Assembly (NCBI RefSeq): GCF_003336205.1
Contig: NZ_QPIE01000007.1
Location: forward strand, 154,771 to 218,770
Length of the DNA: 64,000 bases
Reading direction: 5' to 3'
Origin: Chryseobacterium lacus
Lineage (GTDB): Bacteria > Bacteroidota > Bacteroidia > Flavobacteriales > Weeksellaceae
In this document: piece after piece, positions 46,908 to 58,000 of the stretch
How the letters are laid out: each line of letters begins with the position of its first letter
Numbering within the stretch: position 1 is the first letter of the stretch
Program-made: the position numbers and the translations under genes
Notes under the pieces: generated by a model
What the model saw: only the letters and a program-made list of their open reading frames with translations
Told to the model about the DNA's origin: nothing
Databases searched by the model: none

Positions 46908-47792
46908 TCAGACCACCGGAATAGAATTATACTGTGAATTATTAATCTTAAGCTCTTTTGTTTTCAGATCAAATTCATCATTCATACTCATGACATGAAC
47001 CACTAAATTATCAATAGAAACGGGATCTCCGAGATTTATTTTTGTAAGATTGGTATCTTTAATGAACCTTCCATCTACCAGAATTACAAGTCCGGAACCC
47101 ACTGCTGTCATTACATCATTTTTGATAAAAAGGCCGGTATCTTCACCCAGACCAATGCCTAAAGTCCGCGGATTATTGACTACCGCCTGGAACAAACGCC
47201 CGATTCTTCCGCGTTGTACGAAATGAGTATCCACAATTACGTTATCAATAAAACCCAGTCCTTGTGTTGTTTTAATTTCGCCTTTCAAAAGAGCTTCACC
47301 GCTGGATCCCTGATAAATCATATTCTCCGAAGCTGCCGCTGCACCCGCGGAAGTACCTGCGTACAGAAAATCGGTTTCTTGATATTTTAACAAAATGGCA
47401 TCATGAAAACGGGTTCCTCCTAAAATAGAGGTAAGGCGAAGCTGATCTCCACCCGTAAATAGAACGACATCGGCTTGGTTTGCGCGGGCTACAATCGCAT
47501 CGGAATTGGCTTGTTCACGTGTTTCAATATCCAGAATATTCACATTTTTAGCACCTAAGAATTCAAATGCTTTTTTGTATTCCGGGCCTACAATCTGAGG
47601 GATTTGGGATGCTGTTGTTATGATTTCAATGGAAGAATCGTTTTTATTCTTACTTTCATTGATGATCTTTCTCAGAATTCCTCTCTCAAAAAAATTTAGA
47701 TTTTTTTCTATATTTTGATCATAATCGGTTTCCGTAAAACTGCCTTTATTCACAGCACCACCGATGATCATTAATTTTCCTTCAGGTTTCAT
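46908..47792 (-). CDS. cphB: Cyanophycinase
   Basis: 294 residues, S51-type serine peptidase. GKLMIIGGAVNKG at the start, FTGGDQLRLTSIL, the nucleophile Ser in YAGTSAGAAAAS and VDTHFVQRGRIGRL are family hallmarks. It cuts the storage polymer cyanophycin into beta-Asp-Arg dipeptides. No signal peptide, so it acts inside the cell. Divergent from cphA, 208 bases apart. Confidence 0.93.
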   Translation of the reverse strand: MKPEGKLMIIGGAVNKGSFTETDYDQNIEKNLNFFERGILRKIINESKNKNDSSIEIITTASQIPQIVGPEYKKAFEFLGAKNVNILDIETREQANSDAIVARANQADVVLFTGGDQLRLTSILGGTRFHDAILLKYQETDFLYAGTSAGAAAASENMIYQGSSGEALLKGEIKTTQGLGFIDNVIVDTHFVQRGRIGRLFQAVVNNPRTLGIGLGEDTGLFIKNDVMTAVGSGLVILVDGRFIKDTNLTKINLGDPVSIDNLVVHVMSMNDEFDLKTKELKINNSQYNSIPVV

Positions 47793-47957
47793 AGCTTACA
47801 AATTTATAAAAATATTTAAATCTGAAATGGGATTATCTCATTCAAATTACGACCCAACTTCATAAAGCATTGCTTATCCCGCCTTTTTCCCATACAGAGC
47901 CGTTTACAAGATTTTAAAAATAATTTACAGACCGCATTTATATTCAAGGATTTCGTT

Positions 47958-47965
47958 TATCTTTG
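47958..47965 (+). promoter_or_regulatory. cphA -7 element
   Basis: TATCTTTG, an exact TAnnTTTG, 35 bases before the start. No TTG at the expected distance; a regulated promoter is possible. Confidence 0.45.
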
Positions 47966-48000
47966 ATTTTGATATTTAAAAATAAACGCACTCAATTACT

Positions 48001-50625
48001 ATGAAAATCGAAAAAATTCAGGCATTACGCGGGCCAAATATATGGAGTATTAGCAGAAAAAAACTGATTCAAATGAGGCTCAATCTGGAAGAATTAGAAC
48101 AATTTCCTACGAATAAAATCGACGGTTTTCGAGAACGGATTGAAAAACTTATTCCTTCTCTCATCACACACCGCTGTTCTGAAGGATACGAAGGCGGTTT
48201 TTTTCACCGGATTGAAACAGGTACTTGGATGGGGCATGTTATTGAGCACATTGCGTTGGAAATACAGTCTTTGGCAGGAATGGAAACCGGATTTGGAAGA
48301 ACCAGAGAAACCAAAACTCCCGGCGTATATAATGTAGTTTTCAATTATATTGAAGAAAATGCTGGCATTTACGCTGCAGAAGAATCCGTAAAAATTGCAC
48401 AAGCTTTAATTGATAATATAGAATATGATATAGATGCCTGCATCCAGCAACTAAGAGAAATCAGAGAACGTGTTCGGCTGGGACCATCTACAGGAAGCAT
48501 TGTGGAAGAAGCACAGTCGAGAAGAATTCCATGGATCCGGCTTGGAAAAAATTCTTTAGTCCAGTTGGGTTATGGAATCAATCAACAGAGATTTCAGGCT
48601 ACCATCACAGGGAAAACCAGTTCTATTGCGGTAGATATTGCCTGCAACAAGGAAATAACAAAGAAAATGCTGCAAGATGCCGCCATTCCGGTTCCTGCGG
48701 GTGACTTGGTTACCGATGCTGATGGGTTGGAACGAGTGATCAGAAAAATAGGATTTCCTCTGGTGTTAAAACCGCTCGATGGCAATCACGGACGTGGCCA
48801 AACCATCAATGTTCAAGATTGGGAAACCGCAAAAGAGGGTCTGGTTTATGCGCAAACAATTTCCCATAAAGTTATTGTGGAACGGTATGTTACAGGATTT
48901 GATTACAGAGTTTTGGTAATTAATCATAAAATGGTTGCGGCAGCGCGGCGAGTTCCCGCACATATTGTTGGCGACGGTTCGGCAACCATTCAGGAACTTA
49001 TCGATTTAGAAAATCAAAATCCCCGCAGAGGATATGGCCACGAAAACGCACTTACAGAAATTAACGTCGATAAAGATACTTTGGAACTGCTGGACAAATT
49101 AGAGTATTCCTTAGAAACAGTTCCGCAAAAAGGAGAAACCATTTATCTAAAATCTACTGCCAATCTTTCTACTGGTGGAACATCGATTGATGTTACGGAC
49201 ATGGTACATCCCGAAAACATCACCATGTGTGAAAGAATTTCTAAAATCATCGGACTGGATGTTTGTGGAATCGACATCATGGCGGAAAATCTCACCCAAC
49301 CTTTGAAAGAAAGCGGAGGCGTTATTTTGGAGGTAAATGCAGCTCCTGGATTCAGAATGCATCTTGCACCCAGTGAAGGCCTTCCTAGAAATGTTGCCGG
49401 TCCGGTAGTAGATATGTTGTATCCGCCCGGAAAACCGATTACCATTCCGATTATAGCTGTAACAGGAACCAATGGTAAAACCACCACTACACGACTTATT
49501 TCCCATATTGTGAAAAATAACGGATATCGTGTAGGCTTCACCACTTCCGACGGAATTTATATTCAAAATACCATGCTGACGAAAGGTGACACTACAGGAC
49601 CAATATCTGCGGAATTTATTTTAAAAGATCCGACAGTAGAGTTTGCAGTACTGGAAACCGCACGCGGTGGTATTCTTCGTTCAGGATTGGGATTCGGGCA
49701 GTGTGATATCGGCGTGCTCACCAATATTAACGAAGATCATCTCGGAATCAATGATATTCATACTTTGAAAGATTTGACTAAAGTAAAAAGGGTGGTTCTG
49801 GACAGTGTGAAAAAAAACGGCTGGTGCGTTCTGAATGCCGATGACGAATATTCCATGAGACTAATTAATGATCTGGATGCCAGAGTAGCTATTTTCAGTC
49901 TGGACGAGCAAAATCCTTTCATTAAAAAATTTGCAAAAGAGGGAAGAACGACATGTATTTTAGAAGAAGGACATATTACCATTAAAAAAGGCGACTGGAA
50001 AATCAGGATTGCAAAAGTAATCAACATTCCTATCACCATGGAGGGGAAAGCTAAATTCATGATTCAAAATGTATTAGCGGCAAGTTTAGCGACGTATCTT
50101 CATGGATTTGAAATTGAGGATATCGCCAATTCACTCAGAACTTTTATTCCCAGCGCGCAGCTCACTCCGGGCAGACTAAATATTTTCAAGTTTAAAAACT
50201 TCAAGGTTCTCATCGATTTTGCTCATAATCCTGCCGGTTACGAAGCTATTGAAGATTTTCTAAAAAACATCGAGAGTCCGAAAAAAATAGGAATTATATC
50301 CGGAGTAGGGGATCGCAGAGATTCAGATATTAAAAAATGTGGCCAAATTGCAGGCAGAATGTTTGACCATATTATTATCCGGAATGAAAAGCATTTGCGA
50401 GGCAGAACGGAAGAAGAAATAAATGGTTTAGTGATTGAGGGGATTCATTCTTCAGGAAAAAATCCGAGTTTTGAAATAATTCCTAAGGAAATTGAAGCAT
50501 TAAAACACGCCATCAGCCTTGCAGAAGAAGGGACGTATATTACAGCGCTGAGTGATGTGGTGTCTAATGCAATAGAACTCGTACAAAATTATCAGACAAA
50601 GGAATTACAGGAAGATATGGAATAA
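48001..50625 (+). CDS. cphA: Cyanophycin synthetase
   Basis: 874 residues, the CphA1 size. N-terminal domain (about 1-160; GPNIWSISRKKLIQMRLNLE, GHVIEHIALEIQ), ATP-grasp domain that adds Arg (about 215-480; PLVLKPLDGNHGRGQ, ILEVNAAPGFRMH) and Mur-ligase-like domain that adds Asp (from about 485; VTGTNGKTTTTRL, FAHNPAGYEAI). It builds the Asp backbone with Arg side chains without a ribosome. All nucleotide-binding motifs appear intact. Confidence 0.95.
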   Translation: MKIEKIQALRGPNIWSISRKKLIQMRLNLEELEQFPTNKIDGFRERIEKLIPSLITHRCSEGYEGGFFHRIETGTWMGHVIEHIALEIQSLAGMETGFGRTRETKTPGVYNVVFNYIEENAGIYAAEESVKIAQALIDNIEYDIDACIQQLREIRERVRLGPSTGSIVEEAQSRRIPWIRLGKNSLVQLGYGINQQRFQATITGKTSSIAVDIACNKEITKKMLQDAAIPVPAGDLVTDADGLERVIRKIGFPLVLKPLDGNHGRGQTINVQDWETAKEGLVYAQTISHKVIVERYVTGFDYRVLVINHKMVAAARRVPAHIVGDGSATIQELIDLENQNPRRGYGHENALTEINVDKDTLELLDKLEYSLETVPQKGETIYLKSTANLSTGGTSIDVTDMVHPENITMCERISKIIGLDVCGIDIMAENLTQPLKESGGVILEVNAAPGFRMHLAPSEGLPRNVAGPVVDMLYPPGKPITIPIIAVTGTNGKTTTTRLISHIVKNNGYRVGFTTSDGIYIQNTMLTKGDTTGPISAEFILKDPTVEFAVLETARGGILRSGLGFGQCDIGVLTNINEDHLGINDIHTLKDLTKVKRVVLDSVKKNGWCVLNADDEYSMRLINDLDARVAIFSLDEQNPFIKKFAKEGRTTCILEEGHITIKKGDWKIRIAKVINIPITMEGKAKFMIQNVLAASLATYLHGFEIEDIANSLRTFIPSAQLTPGRLNIFKFKNFKVLIDFAHNPAGYEAIEDFLKNIESPKKIGIISGVGDRRDSDIKKCGQIAGRMFDHIIIRNEKHLRGRTEEEINGLVIEGIHSSGKNPSFEIIPKEIEALKHAISLAEEGTYITALSDVVSNAIELVQNYQTKELQEDME

Positions 50626-50634
50626 ACAAGAAGA

Positions 50635-50662
50635 AAATCCGCTTTTTAAAGGCGGATTTCCG
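50635..50662. terminator. Terminator between cphA and lipoprotein gene
   Basis: AAATCCGC (50635-50642) and GCGGATTT (50652-50659), usable from both sides. Confidence 0.7.
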
Positions 50663-50664
50663 AT

Positions 50665-51150
50665 TTATTTCCTATCAAATTCTTTACAATCTGTAGGTTG
50701 TAATATTTGTCCGTCGGTAAATTTCACAGAATTATTTTTAAATCGCTCACCCGTTTCATCGTACTCGCCAATACCTTCAATCAGTTTTCCGTCTTTTTTC
50801 AGAAACCATATTTCTCGTGTAGATTGTGTTCCTTCCGCAGCGAAATTATAATCAATCCTGATGGTATCGCCATCGGCAATTCCTACAATATCTCCGGAAG
50901 AACTGTCCTTTTGGAAATTCTTATAATTCATTGTTCCTGTGATGGTTCCCAGATTATCACTCATTTTCAGGAACAGTGTATCTTTTCCATTGACCCTCAT
51001 ATAGCATTCTTCCGGAATTTCTTCGATGACAATGTCGCTTTCATTTACAGTCGCCGCTTCTTTTTTTGCTAGAATGTTATCTGTCTTATTTTTCTTTTCA
51101 CAAGCGATGAACAGCCAGGAAATACACGCTAAAAAAATATATTTCTTCAT
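50665..51150 (-). CDS. Lipoprotein, function unknown
   Basis: 161 residues from the ATG at 51150; the frame continues nine codons up, but that part overlaps the -7 element. Signal MKKYIFLACISWLFIAC with a lipobox Cys, then acidic and Thr/Ser-rich sequence with ECYMRVNGKDTLFLKMSD and GTITGTMNYKNFQKDSSSG, a pattern of short beta strands. No known domain recognised. Confidence 0.75.
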   Translation of the reverse strand: MKKYIFLACISWLFIACEKKNKTDNILAKKEAATVNESDIVIEEIPEECYMRVNGKDTLFLKMSDNLGTITGTMNYKNFQKDSSSGDIVGIADGDTIRIDYNFAAEGTQSTREIWFLKKDGKLIEGIGEYDETGERFKNNSVKFTDGQILQPTDCKEFDRK

Positions 51151-51166
51151 TTCAAAATATTTCAAG

Positions 51167-51174
51167 CAAAGATA
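51167..51174 (-). promoter_or_regulatory. -7 element of lipoprotein gene
   Basis: The complement of CAAAGATA is TATCTTTG, an exact match, 17 bases before the start codon at 51150. It supports the shorter start. Confidence 0.5.
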
Positions 51175-51349
51175 CATTTTATCGTGAAATTATGGGTTTG
51201 GCTTTGTAAACATCGGATAAATAGTGAGTGAATCAGAAGATCTGGTATTCTCATATTTTAAACTGTATCAATAAATATGGGTTTTATTATTTAAATGTGA
51301 ACCTATTTAATTTAACATAATATAAATTATAGGCAAACTATTTCTTAAC

Positions 51350-51376
51350 GAAAACCGGTTATAAAAACCGGTGTTT
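51350..51376 (-). terminator. Terminator of TonB receptor gene
   Basis: CCGG arms with flanking GAAAA and GTTTC pair around TTATAAAAA; on the minus strand a T-rich tail follows. Confidence 0.55.
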
Positions 51377-51379
51377 CTA

Positions 51380-53602
51380 TTATTTAATTCTAAACTCTAA
51401 CTTCGCATTGAAAAACCGTCCTGTGAGATTTACTGGTACCGGATAAATATAATTATTGCTTACGTCGGTTACCCATTGATTGGCGACTGTATTATAAATA
51501 TTAAATGCATTGAAAACCTGCACGCCCAAAGTAAGTTCTTCGAAGTTGCCCCAGAATCCCCACATTTTATTCTTTTCTTTAGGATCGATAAAAACATATG
51601 AAAGTCCGATATCTACACGTTTGTAGGAAGGCAAAGTTTTCTGAAACTGATACCGTGACATCACATCCGGTTGTCCTGCTGCATCAAACATTACCGGTGC
51701 TCCCGTAGGCAATCCCATAGCAAAAACCCCCGTTAGATTGACTCTCATTTTGGGAAATCTCGGCATATAATCCTGATAAAAAACTGCGAAACGAAAACGC
51801 TGGTCTGTTCCGCGTGGTAAATCTCCCATTCCATTGATGTTTTCAAAAGTTCGGGCATAACTTGCAGACAGCCAAGAATCTACACCAGGAACGAATTCCC
51901 CGAAAAGTCGCGCATCAACGCCATAAGCATATCCGTCTGCCATATTCTTGCCGGCATAACGAATTCTGACATTATCCATAAAATAAGGAATCATCTGATC
52001 CATTTTCTTATAATATAGTTCGGTGGTCAATTTGAAAGGCCGGTCGTACATCCAAAATTCATAATCGTTACCCAAAATAAGCTGATAGGAACGCTGCGAT
52101 TTAATCTGATCATTAAAACTTCCGTCCAAATCTTTTATTTCTTTATAAAATGGCTGTTGATAATAGACACCTCCGGAAATTCTGAACAGCATATCCTGTT
52201 CCCAATCGGGTTTTATAGAAAACTGTGCTCTTGGCGAGAATATGGTTTCTTTATTATAACTCCAGTTGGCAACTCTGGCTCCAACATTCACGAATGCGCG
52301 GCTTCTTCCCCAGTAAAATTTATTGGAATACTGTAAATAAGCCGAAAGTCTCGTTGGTTGAATGTGATTGTTTCCTGCCAAATGATACTGCAATTCCAGA
52401 GCGCTGTCATCCAAAACTCCCGGAATTACTTGATCTCGTGGCACGCTGTACCCTACAGAATCTATTAGTTTCCATTCATTGGTAAAATCTCTCAGATCTT
52501 CTCTTTCATATTTCACTCCGAGTTCGATATCGGAATTAATATTCGGTTTGAAACGTGTTCTAAACTGCGCTCCGTAGGTTTTAATTAAAAGATCATTACG
52601 TGCATGTTCTATCTGTCCGCCAATATCGTAGGAAGTTGCAGGTTCATTGGTAATGGGATCAAAAGCTTCCAGAATATAGCCGGAAGCGATGCTGTAATAT
52701 TCCCTCTCGCGGTTTTGATACGCAAAATTATCAAGTGAAAACCTCCATTTATCATTGGGTTTATAGTTAAGGGAAAAAGTTCCCATCATGTTTTTATAAC
52801 GATCGTCTTCTTTCCCGCTATAAAACATGCGAATCCGGATGGGCTGATTGACCGTTCCAAATTCTACTTCCTTATCCCGTGGAATCATTTCAAAATCATT
52901 CTGAGAATAATATCCCATAAACGACATTGAAAATTTCGGACTGACATGATAATTGATAAACGACTGAAAATCCATGTATACCGGATTAAAATCGGTATTC
53001 TCATTCAGCGTTTTCAATATGAGGTTGGTATTTCTATATCTTCCCGAAACCAGTGCGGTCAGTTTTTTATTGTCAGTAGCAAAACCTGTGGTAAGCCTCC
53101 CTCCTATCAAACTTGCTTCCCCCGAAACTTCAAATTTCTCAGGTTCACGGTAATAAATATTGAGTGCAGACGACATTTTATCACCATATTTTGCTTCAAA
53201 TCCACCTGCAGAAAAGTTCACAATAGAAACCATATCAGGATTAATGATGCTCATTCCTTCCTGCATCGAGTTTCGGATCAGGAAAGGCCTGTAAATTTCA
53301 ATATCATTAATGTAAATCAGGTTTTCATCGTAATTGCCGCCCCGAACCATGTACTGAGAGGAAAGTTCGGTATTGGAATTTACGGACGGCAAAGTTTTAA
53401 TCAATCCTTCAATTCCTCCGGAAATAGATGCGATTTGTGCTGCTTCGCCGGCTTTGATGCTGACATTGGTCTGATCATTCGATCTGCTGGACTGTCGCTG
53501 GAAAACCACTTCCTCAATCTGTTGGGTGCGAAGCGTATCTCTTCCCTGCGACAACATTAGCAAAGGGAACAGTGATGCGGCTAAAAAGAGCTGTTTTTTC
53601 AA
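51380..53602 (-). CDS. TonB-dependent outer-membrane receptor
   Basis: 740 residues with signal peptide (LFLAASLFPLLMLSQG). The plug domain starts at once (IEEVVFQRQSS; LIKTLPSVNSNTELSSQYMV with RGGNYDENLIYINDIEIYRP), without the usual CarboxypepD-like domain, followed by a 22-strand barrel ending NAKLEFRIK. Imports an unidentified ligand; no SusD partner is present. Same strand as kdsA, 42 bases downstream of it. Confidence 0.88.
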   Translation of the reverse strand: MKKQLFLAASLFPLLMLSQGRDTLRTQQIEEVVFQRQSSRSNDQTNVSIKAGEAAQIASISGGIEGLIKTLPSVNSNTELSSQYMVRGGNYDENLIYINDIEIYRPFLIRNSMQEGMSIINPDMVSIVNFSAGGFEAKYGDKMSSALNIYYREPEKFEVSGEASLIGGRLTTGFATDNKKLTALVSGRYRNTNLILKTLNENTDFNPVYMDFQSFINYHVSPKFSMSFMGYYSQNDFEMIPRDKEVEFGTVNQPIRIRMFYSGKEDDRYKNMMGTFSLNYKPNDKWRFSLDNFAYQNREREYYSIASGYILEAFDPITNEPATSYDIGGQIEHARNDLLIKTYGAQFRTRFKPNINSDIELGVKYEREDLRDFTNEWKLIDSVGYSVPRDQVIPGVLDDSALELQYHLAGNNHIQPTRLSAYLQYSNKFYWGRSRAFVNVGARVANWSYNKETIFSPRAQFSIKPDWEQDMLFRISGGVYYQQPFYKEIKDLDGSFNDQIKSQRSYQLILGNDYEFWMYDRPFKLTTELYYKKMDQMIPYFMDNVRIRYAGKNMADGYAYGVDARLFGEFVPGVDSWLSASYARTFENINGMGDLPRGTDQRFRFAVFYQDYMPRFPKMRVNLTGVFAMGLPTGAPVMFDAAGQPDVMSRYQFQKTLPSYKRVDIGLSYVFIDPKEKNKMWGFWGNFEELTLGVQVFNAFNIYNTVANQWVTDVSNNYIYPVPVNLTGRFFNAKLEFRIK

Positions 53603-53644
53603 TGTGAAGTTTTTAAAAACTAAATGTAAAAAATTTAAACTAAA

Positions 53645-54454
53645 CTACAGAATCGCTTCCCGAATTCGTGTAAGCTTCTGCAGCAAACTTTCCAGTTGAT
53701 CCAGTTTCAGCATATTGGCACCGTCCGACAATGCACAAGCAGGATCTTCGTGTGTTTCTATGAAAAGGCCGTCTGCTCCAACAGCAATTCCGGCTTTTGC
53801 AATGGTTTCAATAAGATCGGGCCGGCCTCCGGTAACACCCGAACTTTGATTAGGCTGTTGCAATGAATGGGTGACATCCAGAATCACCGGTGCAAACTGC
53901 TGCATGGTTGGAATTCCCCGGAAATCCACAATCAAATCGGTGTAGCCGAAAGAATTTCCGCGCTCAATAATGGCAGTTTTTTCATTTCCTGAATCTTTCA
54001 CTTTTTCTACTGCAAATTTCATGGATTCCGGTGAAAGAAACTGTCCTTTTTTCAAGGTGACACATTTCCCAGTTTTCGCTGCGGCGACGAGCAAATCTGT
54101 TTGTCTCACCAGAAATGCAGGAATCTGAAGTACATCTACAAACTGGGCTGCCAGAGCTGCGTGTTCATTTTCATGAATATCAGTGGTGGTGGGAATGTTG
54201 AAAGTATCGCCTACTTTTTTCAGAATTTCCAGAGATTTCTCTTCGCCGATGGTGGTGAAGGAATCTACCCTGCTGCGGTTGGCTTTTTTAAAACTTCCCT
54301 TAAAGATAAAAGGAATCTGAAGCCGGTCTGTCATATTCAGGACTTTTTCGGCTATTCTAAGCGCCATATCTTCGCCCTCGATAATGCAGGGACCAGCGAT
54401 CAGGAAAAAGTTTCGGGAGTTTTGATGATGAATGTTATTGAGATGTTGTATCAT
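53645..54454 (-). CDS. kdsA: 3-deoxy-8-phosphooctulonate (Kdo-8-P) synthase
   Basis: 269 residues. Condenses arabinose 5-phosphate with PEP. FLIAGPCIIEGEDMALRIAE, FKGSFKKANRSR, TTDIHENEHA, KKGQFLSPESMK, and DVTHSLQQPN with GGRPDLI are the active-site loops. Supplied by KdsD (11273-12232). Confidence 0.95.
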   Translation of the reverse strand: MIQHLNNIHHQNSRNFFLIAGPCIIEGEDMALRIAEKVLNMTDRLQIPFIFKGSFKKANRSRVDSFTTIGEEKSLEILKKVGDTFNIPTTTDIHENEHAALAAQFVDVLQIPAFLVRQTDLLVAAAKTGKCVTLKKGQFLSPESMKFAVEKVKDSGNEKTAIIERGNSFGYTDLIVDFRGIPTMQQFAPVILDVTHSLQQPNQSSGVTGGRPDLIETIAKAGIAVGADGLFIETHEDPACALSDGANMLKLDQLESLLQKLTRIREAIL

Positions 54455-54491
54455 AAACAGTGAAAATTGGAATGTAATGAATCGCTGAACG

Positions 54492-55016
54492 TTATCGTTT
54501 TTTAATTATCTTTTCAAATGTATTAATATTTCTTGAAGTAAACTGCTCCTTCAGGCTCTTTCTTCCCAGAATTTTTCCGAATTCTGAGCCCAAAGTATTG
54601 CCTTTCGAAATCTGCCAATAAAAGGTTTGCGCGGTGATTTTCCCTTTTTCATTTTCTGCCTTTGCCGCTTTTTCAAATTCCGCTGCCAGTATATTCTCAA
54701 CACCATCATTACCGATGAAAGCATACGTATGAAAGTTTTCGTCTTTAGGAAAAGGATTGCATTTCAATATTTCTTCAATCTCTTTTTCCGATTTGATAAA
54801 CAGAAATGCATCGTAATTAAAATGTGCTGACATGGCTTTTTGCAGCGTTTCTTTTAGCACAGCCACTTCTTCTTCCGAAGAAAATATAATATTGCCCGAT
54901 GCTAATACTGAAGTCACTTTTTGCACCCCAACATTTGCGAAAACTGCACATACATCAGCCATTTTCATGGTCGTTCCTTTTACGTTTACCCCTCTCAGAA
55001 ATGCACAATATCTCAT
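54492..55016 (-). CDS. DUF1697 family protein
   Basis: 174 residues, the whole DUF1697 fold: YCAFLRGVNVKGTTMKMADV, VTSVLASGNIIFSS, and a C-terminal SLKEQFTSRNINTFEKI with its conserved TxRNxxT-like motif. Function unknown; single-domain and cytoplasmic. Confidence 0.88.
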   Translation of the reverse strand: MRYCAFLRGVNVKGTTMKMADVCAVFANVGVQKVTSVLASGNIIFSSEEEVAVLKETLQKAMSAHFNYDAFLFIKSEKEIEEILKCNPFPKDENFHTYAFIGNDGVENILAAEFEKAAKAENEKGKITAQTFYWQISKGNTLGSEFGKILGRKSLKEQFTSRNINTFEKIIKKR

Positions 55017-55065
55017 TTTGACATCAGTTCGAAAACAAAAAGCGGGAAATGAAGCCCGCTAATAT

Positions 55066-58000
55066 TTATTGAGCAACCCTCATGATTGCTTTGGTAATCT
55101 GATCCTCTTTTTCTTTTGCAAAAGTAGAATCATACGGTGTCATAATATCAAAAAGATAGCTGTAGAAAGGCGTTATCCGCTGCACCTTATCGGTTTCCCT
55201 GAACGCTTTTTCCTTGCCCATTTGTTCCAGATTTTTTACAAAATCATTAAAGCGCTTGTCCACCGGTTCCAGAGATTTTACAAGATAATTATACGCTTTG
55301 TCTTTCTGTCCCGATTTTTCATAAGCATCGGTTACGGCAGCCACTACCAGCGAATATTCCATTGTTTTGGTACGCATCTGGCGGCTTACGAAACGCTGTT
55401 GTTCCGAAGGAAGTGCAGAATAATAATCAAATTCCCCGAAAATTTCTTTCTTTAATTGATCCGCCAAATCAAGGCCTTTCTTTTCTTCGCCTGCAACGAT
55501 ATAGGCATAAGCAATGGACGCCAGCGAACGCGCATCATTGTATTTGGAAACCGGAATTTCTTTGGAAGCCAAATCCAGAATTTCGAGTGCTTTTTGTTTC
55601 TGTCCGGATAAAGATAAAGCTTCGGCCGCTCTGCCCACAGAATTCCTGTAGCTGATAATATTGGAGGTGGAGGTTTCATCAAAATGAACATCCGTATTTT
55701 TAAAATTGCCCCAACGGAAATTTTTAACCGTTTGGTACAGCGATTCCGCATCCACTCTTCCGATTTCGCCATCTTTCCTTACTGGAGTTTTGATGGGAAC
55801 CAAACGATAAGTGAACCCATCAAACTGAAGATAATCGTCCAGATAAAACACATTTTCGCTGTCGTAAATACCGCCGTTAGAAAAATTCATGGTTCTTTTC
55901 CAATCGAAATGCGCTAGCATATCCAACAGAATCAGGTTGTTTTTAAACATGGTGCTTCTCTGATAATTTATCGTGATATGATCCACCATATTGGGTAAAT
56001 CTGAAGCTTTTACGGCGCCCGATTTGATGGCATTTTCTTTATTAACAGGAATGATCAGTTTAGAAACAGGAATGAAATTAAACCTCTCATAACGGCTGTC
56101 TCCAAACAACATTTTCAAAACTTCATCCTTTTCAGGACTTTTGGTTTTAATAAAATTAATGGCTTCTTTTACGGTCATGGAATCCTGAGCGATGTATTTT
56201 TTAAAAGGTTCAAAAATACTTTCCGGAGCTCCCTGCTGAATTTGCCCTTTGATAAAACGATCCAGACTTTCTGCATCCATCACCACAATCTGATCATTGG
56301 TGCCATCGCGGTACTCTTCATGAGTTAAAGCACCCGGAACCGGCATGGCTTCGTAGGTACGCCGTTTTACCTGATCGATATTCCACGGTGTGGAAAGCAG
56401 CGTGAAATTCACCACTTTCACATCACTGCGGAACCCTTCTGTCTCCTGAATTCCCCAAACCGGATAGGTATCGTTATCACCATAAACAAAGAGAATATTA
56501 TTTTCCGGCAACGATTTCAAAACCGAATAAGCATAATCATAGGCAGCATATCTTTGGCTTCTGTCGTGCGGTGTATAGTTTTGGAAACCCATCATAAAAG
56601 GAATTCCCAAGAGTAACATTCCGGCAATAATATTGACGGCGTTCGACTTTATTTTAGACTGCAAATACCACAATATCGCCGCAGCACCCAACCCTATCCA
56701 AATCGCAAATGCATAGAAAGAGCCTACCATGGCATAATCTCTTTCACGTGGCTCAAAAGGTTTTACGCCAGTATAAAAAATAATTCCCACACTGGTCAGA
56801 ATAAAGAGGGAAAGTATGGCATAGAACCGTCCGAAATCTCTGTTTAACTGAAAGAAGAATCCTATTAACCCCAAAATGAGCGGCAAGAAGAAAAACTTTA
56901 CGGTACTTGCATTTTTAAACTTTGCCGGCATATCCGCCTGTGAACCCAAACGTGCATCATCAATAAAAGAAAATCCGGAAATCCAGTTTCCGTGGGTATT
57001 TTCCATGTTTCCTTCCAGATCATTCTGGCGGCCTGCGAAATTCCACATCAGGTAGCGCAGGAAATAATATCCGTTTTGGAAGGTAAAAAAATAATCCAGA
57101 TTTTGAGCCAGCGAAGGCTTCTGCACCCGAAGAAGATCATAAGGCCGGACATCGAGATAATCATCCACCCGAATGGTTCCTTCCTCATATTTGTTCCGAA
57201 GTTCATCAAAAATCTTCATCGCTTCGGGATTGTCTGCAATGTCAGGATTGCTGTAATTGAAGGAAAAATCCGGTGCTCCGTACATGGAAATATAATTGGA
57301 CATTACATTTCTGTCCTCATTGAACATTCTCGGCAAGAAACCTACATGTTCATCCGCATACACATAATTGGTACGCTCTCCTACTTTTCTATACGTGCCG
57401 GTTTTCTCATCTTTTTCGTATATATCTCCCTGCTTGGTCGTTTTAAAACTACCATCTGCATTTTTCTGAATTCCGTTGGCATCCAGATAGGCGGTGTAAT
57501 TGTGCCCGTAAATGGTAGGCCAGTCGCCATACTGTTCGCGGTTGTAATAATCCAGCATTCCGATGGCATTATCAGGATTATTAAGATTCATGGGCGGATT
57601 GGCTGTGGCACGAATCGGAATTACCATCCAGCAGGAAAAACCAATCATCATGTACACCACCGAAAGCATGATGGTCTGATAGATTCTTTTTCCTGATTTT
57701 CTGGCGTACTGAATTCCAAAATAACAAAGTGCAATCATCAACAGAAATGCGATAATAGTTCCCGAATGGAAAGGAAGCCCGATTCCGTTCACGAAAAAGA
57801 TTTCCATTTTCCCGAATATTGTCATGATTACAGGGAAAATTCCTTTGAAAACAATGGCCAGAATAACCAGCGTTATGGCATTGGCCCAGAAGAAATTCTT
57901 CCATGTAAACTGATAGTTTCTTGCGTAGTAAATAAAGCACACTGCGGGAATCGCCAGCATCGCCATCATATGAACACCCACAGAAAGGCCGATAGTGAAG

